A stretch of DNA of 64,000 nucleotides from Nannocystis pusilla (GTDB lineage: Bacteria > Myxococcota_A > Polyangia > Nannocystales > Nannocystaceae), in assembly GCF_026626665.1 (NCBI RefSeq), contig NZ_JAPNKE010000002.1, positions 11,366,001 through 11,430,000 on the forward strand, given 5' to 3'. Each line of letters opens with the position of its first letter. The first letter of the stretch is position 1. The notes under the pieces are model-generated. The model searched no databases, was not told the DNA's origin, and worked only from the letters and a program-made list of their open reading frames with translations. Positions 8,916-21,092 of the stretch are shown here, piece by piece. The position numbers were made by a program, and so were the translations under genes.

Positions 8916-9426
8916 CGGGAGACGCTACACGATCGGCGAGCGCCTCTCCACAGCTCCTCTGCCGTGGATCCACGACGTTCACCGTGCGTCGAGGTCGCGA
9001 GGCCGCGAGACAATGCCGAGCGAGGGTCGGTCCAATCATCGGCTCATCCGATTGTCGTCGATATGGGGCAGCACGAGCGATCGGGCGACGATGCGACGCC
9101 CAGGCGGCGAGCCGCGTGCGTCGGGTTCGGCGCGCTGGAATGGTGGTACTGGCAAGCGTGACGGGGGCGGACGGACTCACGGGGTTATTCCTCGTCGGCG
9201 AGCTCGAGCATCGGGCAGGGCCCCATTGTATGTGTCTTTCGGGACATGTCGACGCGCAGTTCCACGCGGCGCGGACGACCTCGCGCGCCGCGATCGCGTC
9301 GCTTCCTTGTTATCGTCGCGGCGCGAGGGCGATGGCGGGGCGGGCAGGCGAGAGCGGGGAAGGCGGCGAGCGAGGGCTCGGCGGCGCTGCTCCGTGCCCG
9401 CGGGCGAGGGAGAGGAGCGCGTGGCC
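8916..9426. other. Divergent intergenic region
   Basis: This holds the promoters of the lipoprotein (reverse) and the kinase (forward). Apart from the mini-hairpin at 9233-9246 I see no clear gene or operator. The kinase frame is open upstream to 8719, but that part translates to Arg-rich sequence with no family features. Confidence 0.5.
9233..9246. repeat. Single mini-hairpin TGTCT-TTCG-GGACA
   Basis: One 14-base unit with a five-base stem (one wobble) and a TTCG loop, about 180 bases upstream of the kinase start. The UUCG-type loop is the most stable RNA tetraloop when closed by C-G, but here it is closed by T-G, so the effect is uncertain. Confidence 0.6.
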
Positions 9427-12382
<2,956 letters not shown>

Positions 12383-12694
12383 GGCGCGACTCCCACGGAG
12401 AGGCGCTGCGGAGGCGCGCTGAGGTGCGCGAGAAGTACCGCGCGCGCACGCCATCTACGCCGCGGCGCTCGGAATCCCAGCACCGGAGGCGGTCGGTATC
12501 GCGGAGGTGCTGGCGGGCCTGGAGGCGCGCTGAGGCGCGACTCCCTCGGAGAGACGCCGAGGCGAGCGACACCGACGAGTGACTGGTTCGCGGTCATGAA
12601 GAGGCGAGCTCGCGCTGCGCGGGCGCCAGCGACGCAGAAGGCGCGCGAGCGCGGCTTTACGGCCCGGGGGCCGGGCAGTATCGTCCGCCCGGCG

Positions 12695-13552
12695 ATGCGC
12701 GACGAGTCAACCGCCGACGACGCGTCCGGGGGCGCGCCAGCAGCCGACCCCGATCGCGTGGCGCTGCAGGCCCGCATCTACGCCGACGGGCGCGCCGCCT
12801 GGCCCGACCTCGACCTCGCGCCCGAGGCGTTCGGCGCCCACGCCGAGCGCCACGCCGCCGAGCTCGCGGCAGCGCACGCGGCCGACTTCTACCTCGCGTG
12901 CGCTTGCTGGCTGCGGATCGCCGGGGCCTCGGCGGCGATCCAGGCCCGCCACGGCGCCGAGCTCGAGGCGGTGCTGAAGAGCCGCAACGTGCCCGCGGCC
13001 CAGCGCGACGACCTGCGCCAGGCGCTGTGGGAGAAGCTGCTGGTCGGCCGCGCCGGCGCGCCGGCGAAGATCGGCGACTACGCCGGCCGGGGCCCGCTCG
13101 GCGGGTGGCTGCGGGTCGCCGCGGTGCGCATGGCCCTCAACTTCCGCGAGCAGGCGCGCGCCGACCGGCTCGTGCCGGCGCCGGAGCTCGACGAGGCGCA
13201 GCACCCCGCGTCGCCCGACCCCGAGCTGTCGTTCCTCAAGTCGCAGTACCGCCGCGAGGTCGAGCAGGCGCTGCGCGACGCGCTCGCCGGCCTCGGCACC
13301 GACGAGCGCAACGTGCTGCGCCTGTACTTCCTCGACCGCCTGAGCATCGACCGGATCGCCGCGGTCTACGGCGTCCACCGGGCGACCGCGGCCCGCTGGG
13401 TGACGCGCGGCCGCGAGGCCCTGCTGCGCGGGACGCAGGCGCTGCTGGAGCGCCAGCTCAAGGTCGAGCGCGCGGAGGTCGACAGCATCCTCGGCCTGGT
13501 GCGCAGCCAGCTCGAGCTGTCGATGAGCGGGCTGTTCCGCGGGTCGGAGTGA
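12695..13552 (+). CDS. Sigma-70 family protein, Myxococcales family 1 (gmx1) type
   Basis: This is a 285-residue protein starting MRDESTADDAS at ATG 12695. The family feature is a long N-terminal part before a degenerate region 2 (LRQALWEKLLVG, then GGWLRVAAVRMALNFREQAR). It is followed by a linker and a clear region 4 (LGTDERNVLRLYFLDRLSID, then RIAAVYGVHRATAARWV). These residues match the myxobacterial sigma subgroup often coded beside a Ser/Thr kinase with a zinc-finger head, which is exactly its upstream neighbour here. It should recruit RNA polymerase to a small regulon after release by the kinase protein. The 312 bases between the two genes include the decayed duplication, so an independent promoter is possible. 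A mini-hairpin pair begins 14 bases after the stop. Confidence 0.87.
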   Translation: MRDESTADDASGGAPAADPDRVALQARIYADGRAAWPDLDLAPEAFGAHAERHAAELAAAHAADFYLACACWLRIAGASAAIQARHGAELEAVLKSRNVPAAQRDDLRQALWEKLLVGRAGAPAKIGDYAGRGPLGGWLRVAAVRMALNFREQARADRLVPAPELDEAQHPASPDPELSFLKSQYRREVEQALRDALAGLGTDERNVLRLYFLDRLSIDRIAAVYGVHRATAARWVTRGREALLRGTQALLERQLKVERAEVDSILGLVRSQLELSMSGLFRGSE

Positions 13553-13566
13553 GGCGCTCGCATGAA

Positions 13567-13594
13567 TGTCCCGGAGGACATGTCCTCAGGGACA
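13567..13594. repeat. Mini-hairpin pair after the sigma gene
   Basis: Unit 13567-13580 is TGTCC-CGGA-GGACA and unit 13581-13594 is TGTCC-TCAG-GGACA. Both have perfect five-base stems, with no gap between them. This is the cleanest example of the tandem 14-base arrangement. Confidence 0.85.
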
Positions 13595-13606
13595 TGACGT
13601 GACGGC

Positions 13607-13749
13607 GAGCGGAGGGCCAGTGATTCGGGCTCGTGCGGCCCGTCGCACGGGCTGTCGCTCGCTGGACGGGTTAGCCCGAGACGCGCCCGGCGGGCGCGTG
13701 ACCTGCGTGGCGAGACCGCGTGCGAGCCCGAATCACTGGCCCTCCGCTC
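13607..13749. repeat. Pair of 27-base perfect inverted repeats
   Basis: The left arm 13607-13633 (starting GAGCGGAGGGCCAG and ending TTCGGGCTCG) returns exactly inverted at 13723-13749. The 89 bases between the arms also contain shorter inverted stretches. The right arm abuts and overlaps the stop codon of the reverse-strand gene at 13748. A small non-autonomous element with terminal inverted repeats or a very large RNA hairpin would both fit. I see no target-site duplication that I can be sure of. Confidence 0.85.
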
Positions 13750-14206
13750 AGCCGAGGAACTGACAGCCGCAGCCGCAGCTGTTGTAGAACGGGACCCACC
13801 CGACCTCGCAGATGAACAGGATCTGCTCGCACAGGTCCTGGCTGTGCGACACGAAGGTGCGACCCGGCTCGGCGCACAGGATCGGGCTGGGCAGCTCGGC
13901 GCACACCTGGGGGCACAGCGGGCCGCCGACGAAGGTCTGGCAGTCGTCGTGCGGGTCGTCGATGCAGGCCTGTCCTTCGGCGCAGGTGAGCCCGAGCGAC
14001 TCGTCGCACGGGACCGCCTCGCAGCGGCCGGGGCAGGCGGCGCGCAGGGGGTCGCAGTCGGCGTCGGGGTCGTCCTCGCACTGGGTCCCGAACGGACACG
14101 GCGCGTCGCCCGGCGCGCCGCAGGGCGGCGGAGGCGGCGGCGCAGCGACGAGGTCGCAAGCTGTCCCAAGGGCCAGGAGACCGGCCAAGCACGTGCGTCG
14201 CACCAT
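13748..14206 (-). CDS. Small cysteine-rich lipoprotein
   Basis: ATG 14206 follows GGGAG at a good distance and gives MVRRTCLAGLLALGTAC, a signal peptide ending in a lipobox cysteine. The mature part of about 135 residues holds about 16 cysteines in spaced pairs (CPFGTQCEDDPDADC, then CPGRCEAVPC, then CAEGQACIDDPHDDC). This suggests a disulfide-knotted outer-surface protein. The repeated C-x-DDP-xxDC pattern resembles eukaryote-like Cys-rich extracellular repeats seen in many myxobacterial secreted proteins. It ends with WVPFYNSCGCGCQFLG. No enzyme motif is visible. The stop codon lies inside the right arm of the inverted repeat, so the last few codons may come from that element. Confidence 0.75.
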   Translation of the reverse strand: MVRRTCLAGLLALGTACDLVAAPPPPPPCGAPGDAPCPFGTQCEDDPDADCDPLRAACPGRCEAVPCDESLGLTCAEGQACIDDPHDDCQTFVGGPLCPQVCAELPSPILCAEPGRTFVSHSQDLCEQILFICEVGWVPFYNSCGCGCQFLG

Positions 14207-14702
14207 CTCGCTCCCTGGAGCCGCGGCAGCCGCGACGTCCCGGGGGAAGTCTGAAACCAAGTCCTCGTCCGGCTACCGCGGGCGCCTCGCCGCTGTGCCG
14301 CGGACCACGCGGCGAGCCGCAGTGACGGGGCGAGGCGCAGCGATCGAGCGTCGGCGATCCGCGGGGCGCAGGTCGATTGGATGCGACGCCGGCCGGGGTG
14401 CTCGGCGAGAGAGCGGCACGCGCCGCCGCGTCAGCGGCCTTGGCTGCGACGGCCGAGGCGGTCGCGCCTCGCAGCCGGGCGGACGACGCGTGTCACCGAG
14501 CGGGCGACGGGAAGCGCCGTCGCTCGCTCGTCCGCGGCCGAGCGGGCCCGAATCATCCTTCGCTCGTCGCGAATGCGACGAGACGGGTCGCCGTGATCAG
14601 CGGCGCGGCGGCCGAAGCGGCGAGCCGTCGCTCGCTCACTGGCCGTCCGCGGGACGATGGACCTCATCGGTCGCAGCCGGCGCGGCGGCCGACGCGACGA
14701 AG
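14207..14702. other. Intergenic stretch without a recognised gene
   Basis: Open frames here translate to Ala/Arg-rich sequence without features. Short imperfect repeats such as CGTCGCTCGCTC recur at about 14517 and 14627. I see no RBS, terminator or mini-hairpin. Confidence 0.5.
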
Positions 14703-14987
14703 TCACTCCGCGCGCACGTGCTGCGTCGGCACGATGTAGGTCTCGTCCTCGTCTTCGAGCTTGATCGTCCAGCAGCCGGGGCGGGCGGCGACCAGGGTGA
14801 AGCGGGTCTTCTTGGCCAGCTTGCCGTCGCCGAGGCGGTCCTGTTCGCAGCCGCTGTCGAAGAAGGGCGTCTCGCGGGTGACGACGTAGGTGCCGCCGAC
14901 GTCGGCGTCGGGCGGCGTGGTCGACTTGTCGCAAGCGACAGCCGCGACGGCGAACACGGGCACGAGCATCCAGGACCTGTTGCGCAT
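14703..14987 (-). CDS. Small lipoprotein, 94 residues
   Basis: The protein begins MRNRSWMLVPVFAVAAVAC, a classical signal peptide with lipobox cysteine at residue 19. The mature part of about 75 residues looks like a small beta-barrel or lipocalin-like fold (VGGTYVVTRETPFFDSGCEQ, then TRFTLVAARPGCWTIKLED) with two further cysteines that could pair. It ends at TGA 14703-14705. The phosphate transporter gene lies upstream on the same strand with 51 bases between them, so both may be on one transcript. Function unknown. Confidence 0.75.
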   Translation of the reverse strand: MRNRSWMLVPVFAVAAVACDKSTTPPDADVGGTYVVTRETPFFDSGCEQDRLGDGKLAKKTRFTLVAARPGCWTIKLEDEDETYIVPTQHVRAE

Positions 14988-15038
14988 CGAAGCGACCTCC
15001 GGCGCGCATTGTAGCCGCTCCCCGGGCGCGGCGCCGCG

Positions 15039-16454
15039 CTAACAGAGCATCGCGCGGAACACCAGGAACAGCACCCCGGCCAGCAGCATCGACGCCGGCA
15101 GCGTCAGCACCCACGCCGACGCGATCTTCAGCACCGTCGCCGCCTGCAGCCCGGCGCGCTGGGCGACCATGGTGCCTGCGACCCCCGACGACAGCACGTG
15201 CGTGGTGCTGACCGGCAAGCCGAGGCCGGCGGAGATCCCGATCGTGCTCATCGCCACCAGCTCGGCCGAGGCGCCCTGCGCGTAGGTCAGGTGCTCCTTG
15301 CCGATCTTCTCGCCCACGGTCACGACGATCCGCTTCCAGCCGACCATCGTGCCGATGCCGAGCGACAGCGCGACACAAAAAAGCACCCAGTTGGGTGCGT
15401 AGTCGGTCAGCTCGCGCAGGTCGGCGCGCGCCTCTTTGACGCGCTTGGCCTGCTCTTTGGGCAGCACCAGCGCGCCCGACTGGTCGAGCTTCTTCAGCGT
15501 CGAGTCGATCAGCAGCACGTCGCGACGGACCGCGAAGCGCAGCTCGGCCGGCACCTGCTCGGGCCGCGACGCCGTGCCGAGCGTGGCCCTGAGCGACTGC
15601 AGCTCGTCCTCGACCTCGTCGAGCTTCTTGCGCACGTCGGGCGCCGAGGTCGCAGCCGAGCCGAGCGCGTCGTGGATCGTCACCACCGCCGCGCTGGCCT
15701 CGCGCATCTGCGGCTCGCTCAGCGCCAGGTTGATGGCGAACCCGGCCGGGACGATGCCCATCAGGATCAGCATCACCAGGCCGACGCCTTTTTGGCCGTC
15801 GTTGGAGCCGTGGGCGAAGCTGACGCCGGTGCAGGTGAAGATGAGGATGCCGCGGATCCACGGCGGCGGCGGGCGCGAGCCGAGCGGCGCGCGGTACAGC
15901 TGCGGGTCGCGGATCAGCCGCTTCGACGCCAGCAGCAGCAGCGCCGCGAGGGTGAAGCCGATCAGCGGCGACAGCAGCAGCGCCATGCCGACGTCCGACA
16001 CCTTGGCCCAGTTGACGCCGGCGCCGAACTCGTGGCCCGGCAGCATCGAGTTGGCGAGGCCGACGCCCAGGATCGCGCCGATCATCGTGTGCGAGCTCGA
16101 CGACGGCAGGCCGAAGTACCAGGTGCCCAGGTTCCACAGCGTCGCCGCCAGCAGCAGCGACAGGATCATCGCCAGGCCGAGGCCGACCCCGCTCGACACC
16201 AGCAGCTCGATCGGCAGCAGGTGGATGATGCTCAGCGCGACCGCGAGCCCGCCGACGAACACGCCGAGGAAGTTGCAGATCCCCGACAGGATGACGGCGG
16301 TCCACGGCCGCAGAGAGCGGGTGTAGATCACCGTCGCCACCGCGTTGGCCGTGTCGTGGAAGCCGTTGACGAACTCGAACCCGAACGCGATGAGGAGCGA
16401 GACGACGAGCAGGACTCCGGTCGTCGTCGTGAGTCCGTGGAACATCGCCTCCAT
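15039..16454 (-). CDS. pit: PiT family inorganic phosphate transporter
   Basis: This is a 471-residue inner-membrane symporter that takes up metal-phosphate or phosphate with protons or sodium. The two inverted PiT signatures are present: GFHDTANAVATVIYT near residue 31 and SFAHGSNDGQKGVG near residue 211. There are about ten membrane helices, a cytoplasmic loop of about 100 charged residues (residues about 255-355, coiled-coil-like), and a second conserved block GLPVSTTHVLSSGVAGTM near the C-terminus. Length and topology are usual for the family with the long central loop. A triple 11-base-spaced repeat about 110-135 bases upstream looks like a PHO box, so the gene is probably induced in phosphate starvation. 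No phoU-like gene is beside it. Confidence 0.95.
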   Translation of the reverse strand: MEAMFHGLTTTTGVLLVVSLLIAFGFEFVNGFHDTANAVATVIYTRSLRPWTAVILSGICNFLGVFVGGLAVALSIIHLLPIELLVSSGVGLGLAMILSLLLAATLWNLGTWYFGLPSSSSHTMIGAILGVGLANSMLPGHEFGAGVNWAKVSDVGMALLLSPLIGFTLAALLLLASKRLIRDPQLYRAPLGSRPPPPWIRGILIFTCTGVSFAHGSNDGQKGVGLVMLILMGIVPAGFAINLALSEPQMREASAAVVTIHDALGSAATSAPDVRKKLDEVEDELQSLRATLGTASRPEQVPAELRFAVRRDVLLIDSTLKKLDQSGALVLPKEQAKRVKEARADLRELTDYAPNWVLFCVALSLGIGTMVGWKRIVVTVGEKIGKEHLTYAQGASAELVAMSTIGISAGLGLPVSTTHVLSSGVAGTMVAQRAGLQAATVLKIASAWVLTLPASMLLAGVLFLVFRAMLC

Positions 16455-16561
16455 GGGGGTTCTCCTCGGTCGAGGCCGCCAGGAGGCCGCCTGCGCTCGG
16501 AAATCTACGCGGGGTCGAGCGGTCTGTCAGTCACAGGAAGGGCGCAAAAAGGCGAGAGAAC

Positions 16562-16589
16562 GTGACACCTTGGTGACAACCAAGTGACA
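16562..16589 (-). promoter_or_regulatory. PHO-box-like triple repeat upstream of the phosphate transporter
   Basis: GTGACA occurs at 16562, 16573 and 16584, exactly 11 bases apart. Read toward the transporter gene this is TGTCAC three times, as GTGTCAC, TTGTCAC and GTGTCAC. PhoB sites in proteobacteria are seven-base CTGTCAT-like repeats with the same 11-base period. The target gene (phosphate uptake) and the distance of 108-135 bases to its start codon both fit. Confidence 0.75.
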
Positions 16590-16726
16590 CGGCGGGCGAG
16601 CGGCGCCGCGCACGATGCGCGCCCGAAATCCGCGTCGGGGTCGCCCGGCCTCCCTTGCGGCCGTCTCGCCGCCCGGTCAAGATCGTGAGGCGACGCTGGC
16701 GGCGTCGCCGCCTGACCGTTACGACC

Positions 16727-16754
16727 TGTCCTTAAGCTTATGTCCTCAAGAACA
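16727..16754. repeat. Degenerate mini-hairpin pair overlapping a start codon
   Basis: Two 14-base units in register: 16727-16740 (TGTCC-TTAA-GCTTA, arms no longer pairing) and 16741-16754 (TGTCC-TCAA-GAACA, one mismatch). The ATG at 16740 of the next gene uses the junction between them, so the second unit codes residues of the signal peptide. Confidence 0.5.
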
Positions 16755-17581
16755 TGTTCCTCCTCCCGCCCGCTGCTGCTGGCGGGGCTGCTCGCCCTCG
16801 GCGGGTGCCTCGACGACTGCAGCGATGCCCCTACGACCCCCAGCCCGGGCCCGGCGAGCTCGGCAACGGCGAGTTCCACTACCGCTGCGTCGGCGAGGAC
16901 GATCCCGCCTGTCCCGACGGCGAGTCCGTCGGCAACTTCCCGGCCCGCGTGGCCGTCGGCGGCCGCTTCGAGCTCGACTACACCTGGAACGAAGATCTCT
17001 CGCGGCCCCCGCCCGACCTCCGCACCAGTTCGGCCGAGCGCCTGGCCCTGAAGGGCGAGATCTTCACCGCCGTCGCCGCCGGCTACACCGCCGTGCTGGC
17101 GCTGCTGCCCGACAGCGCCGTCGGCGACCTGATCCACATCCACGCGACGGCGCCGGCCGAGGTGGCGATCCAGCACCAGCGCGTCGACTACACCGCGTAC
17201 ACGATGGCGCCCGGCAGCGAGCTGCAGTTCGACGCGATCACCCGCGACTCCGACGACTACGTGCTCGCCGGCCTGCTCGACTTCACCTTCGAGCTGGCAA
17301 ACGACGGCGTCCTCGAGGTGGTCGGCACCGGCAACGGCCACGTGATCGTGCGCGCCCGCACCACCGGCACCACGACCGTGCGCGCCAGCCTCGGAGAACT
17401 GGCCGCCGAGCTCGCGATCACCGTCGAGGGCGAGGCGCTCACCACCACCGGCACGGACGCGACGACGGACGCGACGACGGACGCGACGACGGACGCGACG
17501 ACGGACGCGACGACGGACGCGACGACGGACGCGACGACGGACGCGACGAGCACGACCGACACCACGGGAGGTGTGCTGTGA
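16740..17581 (+). CDS. Lipoprotein with Thr/Asp repeat tail, one frame break
   Basis: ATG 16740 gives MSSRTCSSSRPLLLAGLLAL followed by GGC, a signal peptide with lipobox cysteine. This frame fails after about position 16826, while the neighbouring frame reads well from there (CPYDPQPGPGELGNGEF) to the stop at 17579-17581. One extra base at about 16826 (AGCGA-TGCC) joins them into 280 residues. The mature protein is a beta-rich domain of about 200 residues with Ig-like strands (ANDGVLEVVGTGNGHVIVRA, then TTTVRASLGELAAELAITVE). It then has a tail of D-A-T-T repeats and ends TTGGVL. The next lipoprotein gene starts by GTG at 17578, overlapping the stop, so the two are translationally coupled. 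Function unknown. Confidence 0.7.
17452..17549 (+). repeat. Twelve-base tandem repeat coding D-A-T-T
   Basis: The unit GACGCGACGACG repeats about eight times with almost no change. It codes a Thr/Asp spacer at the C-terminus of the lipoprotein. Such identical units are prone to copy-number change, and the length may differ between strains. Confidence 0.85.
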
Positions 17582-17960
17582 CCCGCTTCGCCTCCGCCTT
17601 CGCCGCCCTGGCCGCGGCAGCGACCCTGGCCGCCTGCGGCCCGCGCTACCAGACGGTCACCTTCGAGCTGCGCAGCCAGCCGCCGGTGCCCGTGCGCCTG
17701 ACCGGCGAGGACATCGAGATCCCCGCCGGCATCGCGGTCTCGGTCCACGTCACCATCGAGAGCAGCGCCCGCATCGAGTTCACCAACAAGGACGCGCTGG
17801 CGCTCAAGAGCCAGGACCGCGACATCCTCCTGTCCGAGGCGACCCCGGGGCCCACAACTTCGTGCTCGTCGGCGTGGCCGTCGGCGAGACGTGCCTGGCC
17901 GTCGAGGTCGAGTACGAGGAGGAGGAGTGCATCCCGGTCCGCGTCGTCGCGGCCGAGTGA
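17578..17960 (+). CDS. Small lipoprotein, one frame break
   Basis: GTG 17578 overlaps the previous stop (GTGA) and follows GGGAGG at 17566-17571. The start MTRFASAFAALAAAATLAAC is a signal peptide with lipobox cysteine. The frame reads well to LLSEATPG at about 17850 and then turns into Ser/Arg-rich sequence. The neighbouring frame gives AHNFVLVGVAVGETCLAVEV and a natural end at 17960. One more G in the run at 17847-17850 restores a chain of 127 residues. The mature part is a single beta-sandwich of about 105 residues (VTFELRSQPPVPVRLTGEDI). It probably works with the lipoprotein encoded just upstream. Function unknown. Confidence 0.7.
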
Positions 17961-18002
17961 GCGGGCAGGGCGCCGGCGCGTCCGTGCCGGCCGGCGCCAG
18001 CA

Positions 18003-18058
18003 TGTTCTGACGGACATGTCTGAAAGGACATGCGCTTCAGAGCATGTCCGCGAGGCCA
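18003..18058. repeat. Array of four 14-base mini-hairpin units
   Basis: Four units run in exact 14-base register between two convergent genes: 18003-18016 TGTTC-TGAC-GGACA, 18017-18030 TGTCT-GAAA-GGACA, 18031-18044 TGCGC-TTCA-GAGCA and 18045-18058 TGTCC-GCGA-GGCCA. The first two pair well with wobbles. The last two have one mismatch each. This is the longest array in the window. Confidence 0.8.
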
Positions 18059-18060
18059 TC

Positions 18061-19740
18061 CTAAGAGTCGCCGCCCTGCAGCGACTGGCCGACCGCGGCC
18101 AGGCGCTTCTGCAGCGCGTCGGCCTCCTTGTCGCTCGGGATCAGGGCCAGCAGGGACGACTGCGCCTCGGTCTGGGCGGTCGAGACCAGGGCCGACAGCT
18201 CGCGCAGGTCCTCGGCGCTGACCTGGACGCCGTCGATGAAGCGCTGCGCCAGCACCAGGTCGACCTGCTGCAGGCGGCGCTGGTAGCCGTTGAACACGGC
18301 CAGGCGGGCGGCCGCGCGGGCGCCCGCGACCTCGACCAGGCGGCCCTGGTAGCCGACCTTGCCGAGCAGGGTGAACACGGTGCCGGCGCCGGCCAGCACC
18401 ACCGCCTGGAACGCGTCGTAGCCCTGGCGGAACGTCAGCAGCAGGCCGGCCGAGATCGCGGTGACGCCGACCATGAACACCACGATCCACATGCCGACCG
18501 AGATCCAGGTGGCCACGCCGTCGCCGAGGGCGATCCAGCGGATGTGCTCGCGCTGGCGGTCGTCGAGGTCGGCCACCACCTTGCGCCGGCTCTCGAGGTC
18601 CTGGTGGCGGATCTGCAGGCGGTCGATCGCCACCGAGCCGCCGAGCTCGATCAGCAGCCGGCGGGCAGCTGTCTCTCGGGTCATGTTGCCGCAGCGCAGC
18701 CCGGCCGCCAGCGTCTCGACCACCGCCGCGCGCTGCATGCTGCGCAGCGCCGACGCCAGCTTGTCGTCGCGGTCGGCGCTGATGGTGGCGACGTCGAGGA
18801 TCCGCTCGACCGCGCGCGACGTGGTGAGCAGCAGCTCGAGCGCGCCGGCGGCCTCGAACGCGACGCCGGGGCTGGCGCTGTCGAGCTCGGCCATCAGCAA
18901 GTCGGTCTGGGCGATGCCGAGGCGGCCGATCGCCCGCACCGCCAGGCCGACCATGTCGTAGTACTCGCGCCGGCGCCGGTTGGTGACGACGAAGCGCGCC
19001 AGCGTGTGCGACGCCTCGGCCGCGCGCGAGGTGCCGCCGAAGCGCGCCATCACCGACACCGCGTCCCAGGTGTACGAGGCGAACGGCGCGGCGTCGACGA
19101 TCGCCTGCACGCCGTCGAACGCCTGCGCCAGCGGCGTGGCCCGCAGCGCCCGCAGCGCCGCGCTCTGGGCGTGCGTCGGGTCGACTGGCCCTTCGACCAG
19201 GTAGCGATTGCCCGCCGGCACCGGCTGCGGCGCGCCCTCCATGCACCACAGCAGCGCCGCGACCGCGTCGCGGTCCTCGTGGTCGGCCGCCAGCAGCGCC
19301 CAGCCGAGGCAGCGCAGCTGCAGGCGCTCGCCGGTGTCCTCGGCCAGCGCCCGCGCGCGCGCCAGCGTCCACGCGTGGTGCTCCTTGCGCTCGTTGGCGG
19401 TCACCACCGTCCAGTAGCGGACCCACCGGTTGGGCTCGCGGGCGCGGTCGCTGGCCATGTCCATCAGCGCGCGCGCCTCGGCGTCGTCGCCGGCGACCAC
19501 CACCAGCGCCGACATCTGCCACGAGCGGGTCCACGAGCCCGGGTGCTCCTCGTCGTCGACGCGGCCCGACGAGTCGGCCGAGAGGATCTTGATCAGCGCC
19601 GCGCGCAGCGAGAACGCCGCCGGCGAGCCCTGCGACACCAGCGCGCGCAGGTGGTCGAGCAGGTGCTCGCGGGCCTGCTCGCCGCCGTCGGCGAGCACCT
19701 GCAACATCTGATCGAGGTCGGTCGGCGGGGCGACGGGCAT
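18061..19740 (-). CDS. HEAT-repeat-like protein with two membrane helices
   Basis: ATG 19740 is chosen because GGAGG overlaps the alternative GTG at 19743. The 559-residue protein has a long alpha-helical N-terminal part (residues about 1-370). It shows repeated helix pairs such as LRALVSQGSPAAFSLRAALI and AVRAIGRLGIAQTDLLMAEL, typical of HEAT or ARM solenoids that bind other proteins. Near residues 395-460 are two strongly hydrophobic helices (ISVGMWIVVFMVGVTAISAG and AVVLAGAGTVFTLLG). A soluble helical tail follows. The solenoid would face the cytoplasm with a hairpin anchor. I recognise no named family. The gene is convergent with the small lipoprotein gene, across the mini-hairpin array. 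Confidence 0.7.
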   Translation of the reverse strand: MPVAPPTDLDQMLQVLADGGEQAREHLLDHLRALVSQGSPAAFSLRAALIKILSADSSGRVDDEEHPGSWTRSWQMSALVVVAGDDAEARALMDMASDRAREPNRWVRYWTVVTANERKEHHAWTLARARALAEDTGERLQLRCLGWALLAADHEDRDAVAALLWCMEGAPQPVPAGNRYLVEGPVDPTHAQSAALRALRATPLAQAFDGVQAIVDAAPFASYTWDAVSVMARFGGTSRAAEASHTLARFVVTNRRRREYYDMVGLAVRAIGRLGIAQTDLLMAELDSASPGVAFEAAGALELLLTTSRAVERILDVATISADRDDKLASALRSMQRAAVVETLAAGLRCGNMTRETAARRLLIELGGSVAIDRLQIRHQDLESRRKVVADLDDRQREHIRWIALGDGVATWISVGMWIVVFMVGVTAISAGLLLTFRQGYDAFQAVVLAGAGTVFTLLGKVGYQGRLVEVAGARAAARLAVFNGYQRRLQQVDLVLAQRFIDGVQVSAEDLRELSALVSTAQTEAQSSLLALIPSDKEADALQKRLAAVGQSLQGGDS

Positions 19741-19827
19741 CACCTCCGACTATACCCGACACCCGCGCCGAACGCCCGCGCCGGGCCTGCCGCGCGCAGG
19801 GGCGGGGAGAGGCCCGTTTTCGCACGA

Positions 19828-19855
19828 TGTCCCGCGGGACATGCCCGAAGGGGCA
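19828..19855. repeat. Mini-hairpin pair with fully compensated second stem
   Basis: Unit 19828-19841 is TGTCC-CGCG-GGACA and unit 19842-19855 is TGCCC-GAAG-GGGCA. In the second unit the third pair has changed from T-A to C-G on both arms, direct evidence that pairing is conserved. The pair lies just after the end of the reverse-strand permease gene. Confidence 0.85.
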
Positions 19856-19861
19856 GGCGAA

Positions 19862-21091
<1,230 letters not shown>

Positions 21092-21092
21092 T

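Noticed and set aside
8719..9426. N-terminal extension of the kinase frame
   Set aside because: No RBS, basic low-complexity text, and the zinc-finger start at 9427 is complete with a strong RBS.
12695..13552. Calling the gmx1 protein an ordinary ECF sigma factor
   Set aside because: The long N-terminal part, weak region 2 and kinase neighbour fit the Myxococcales family 1 type better.
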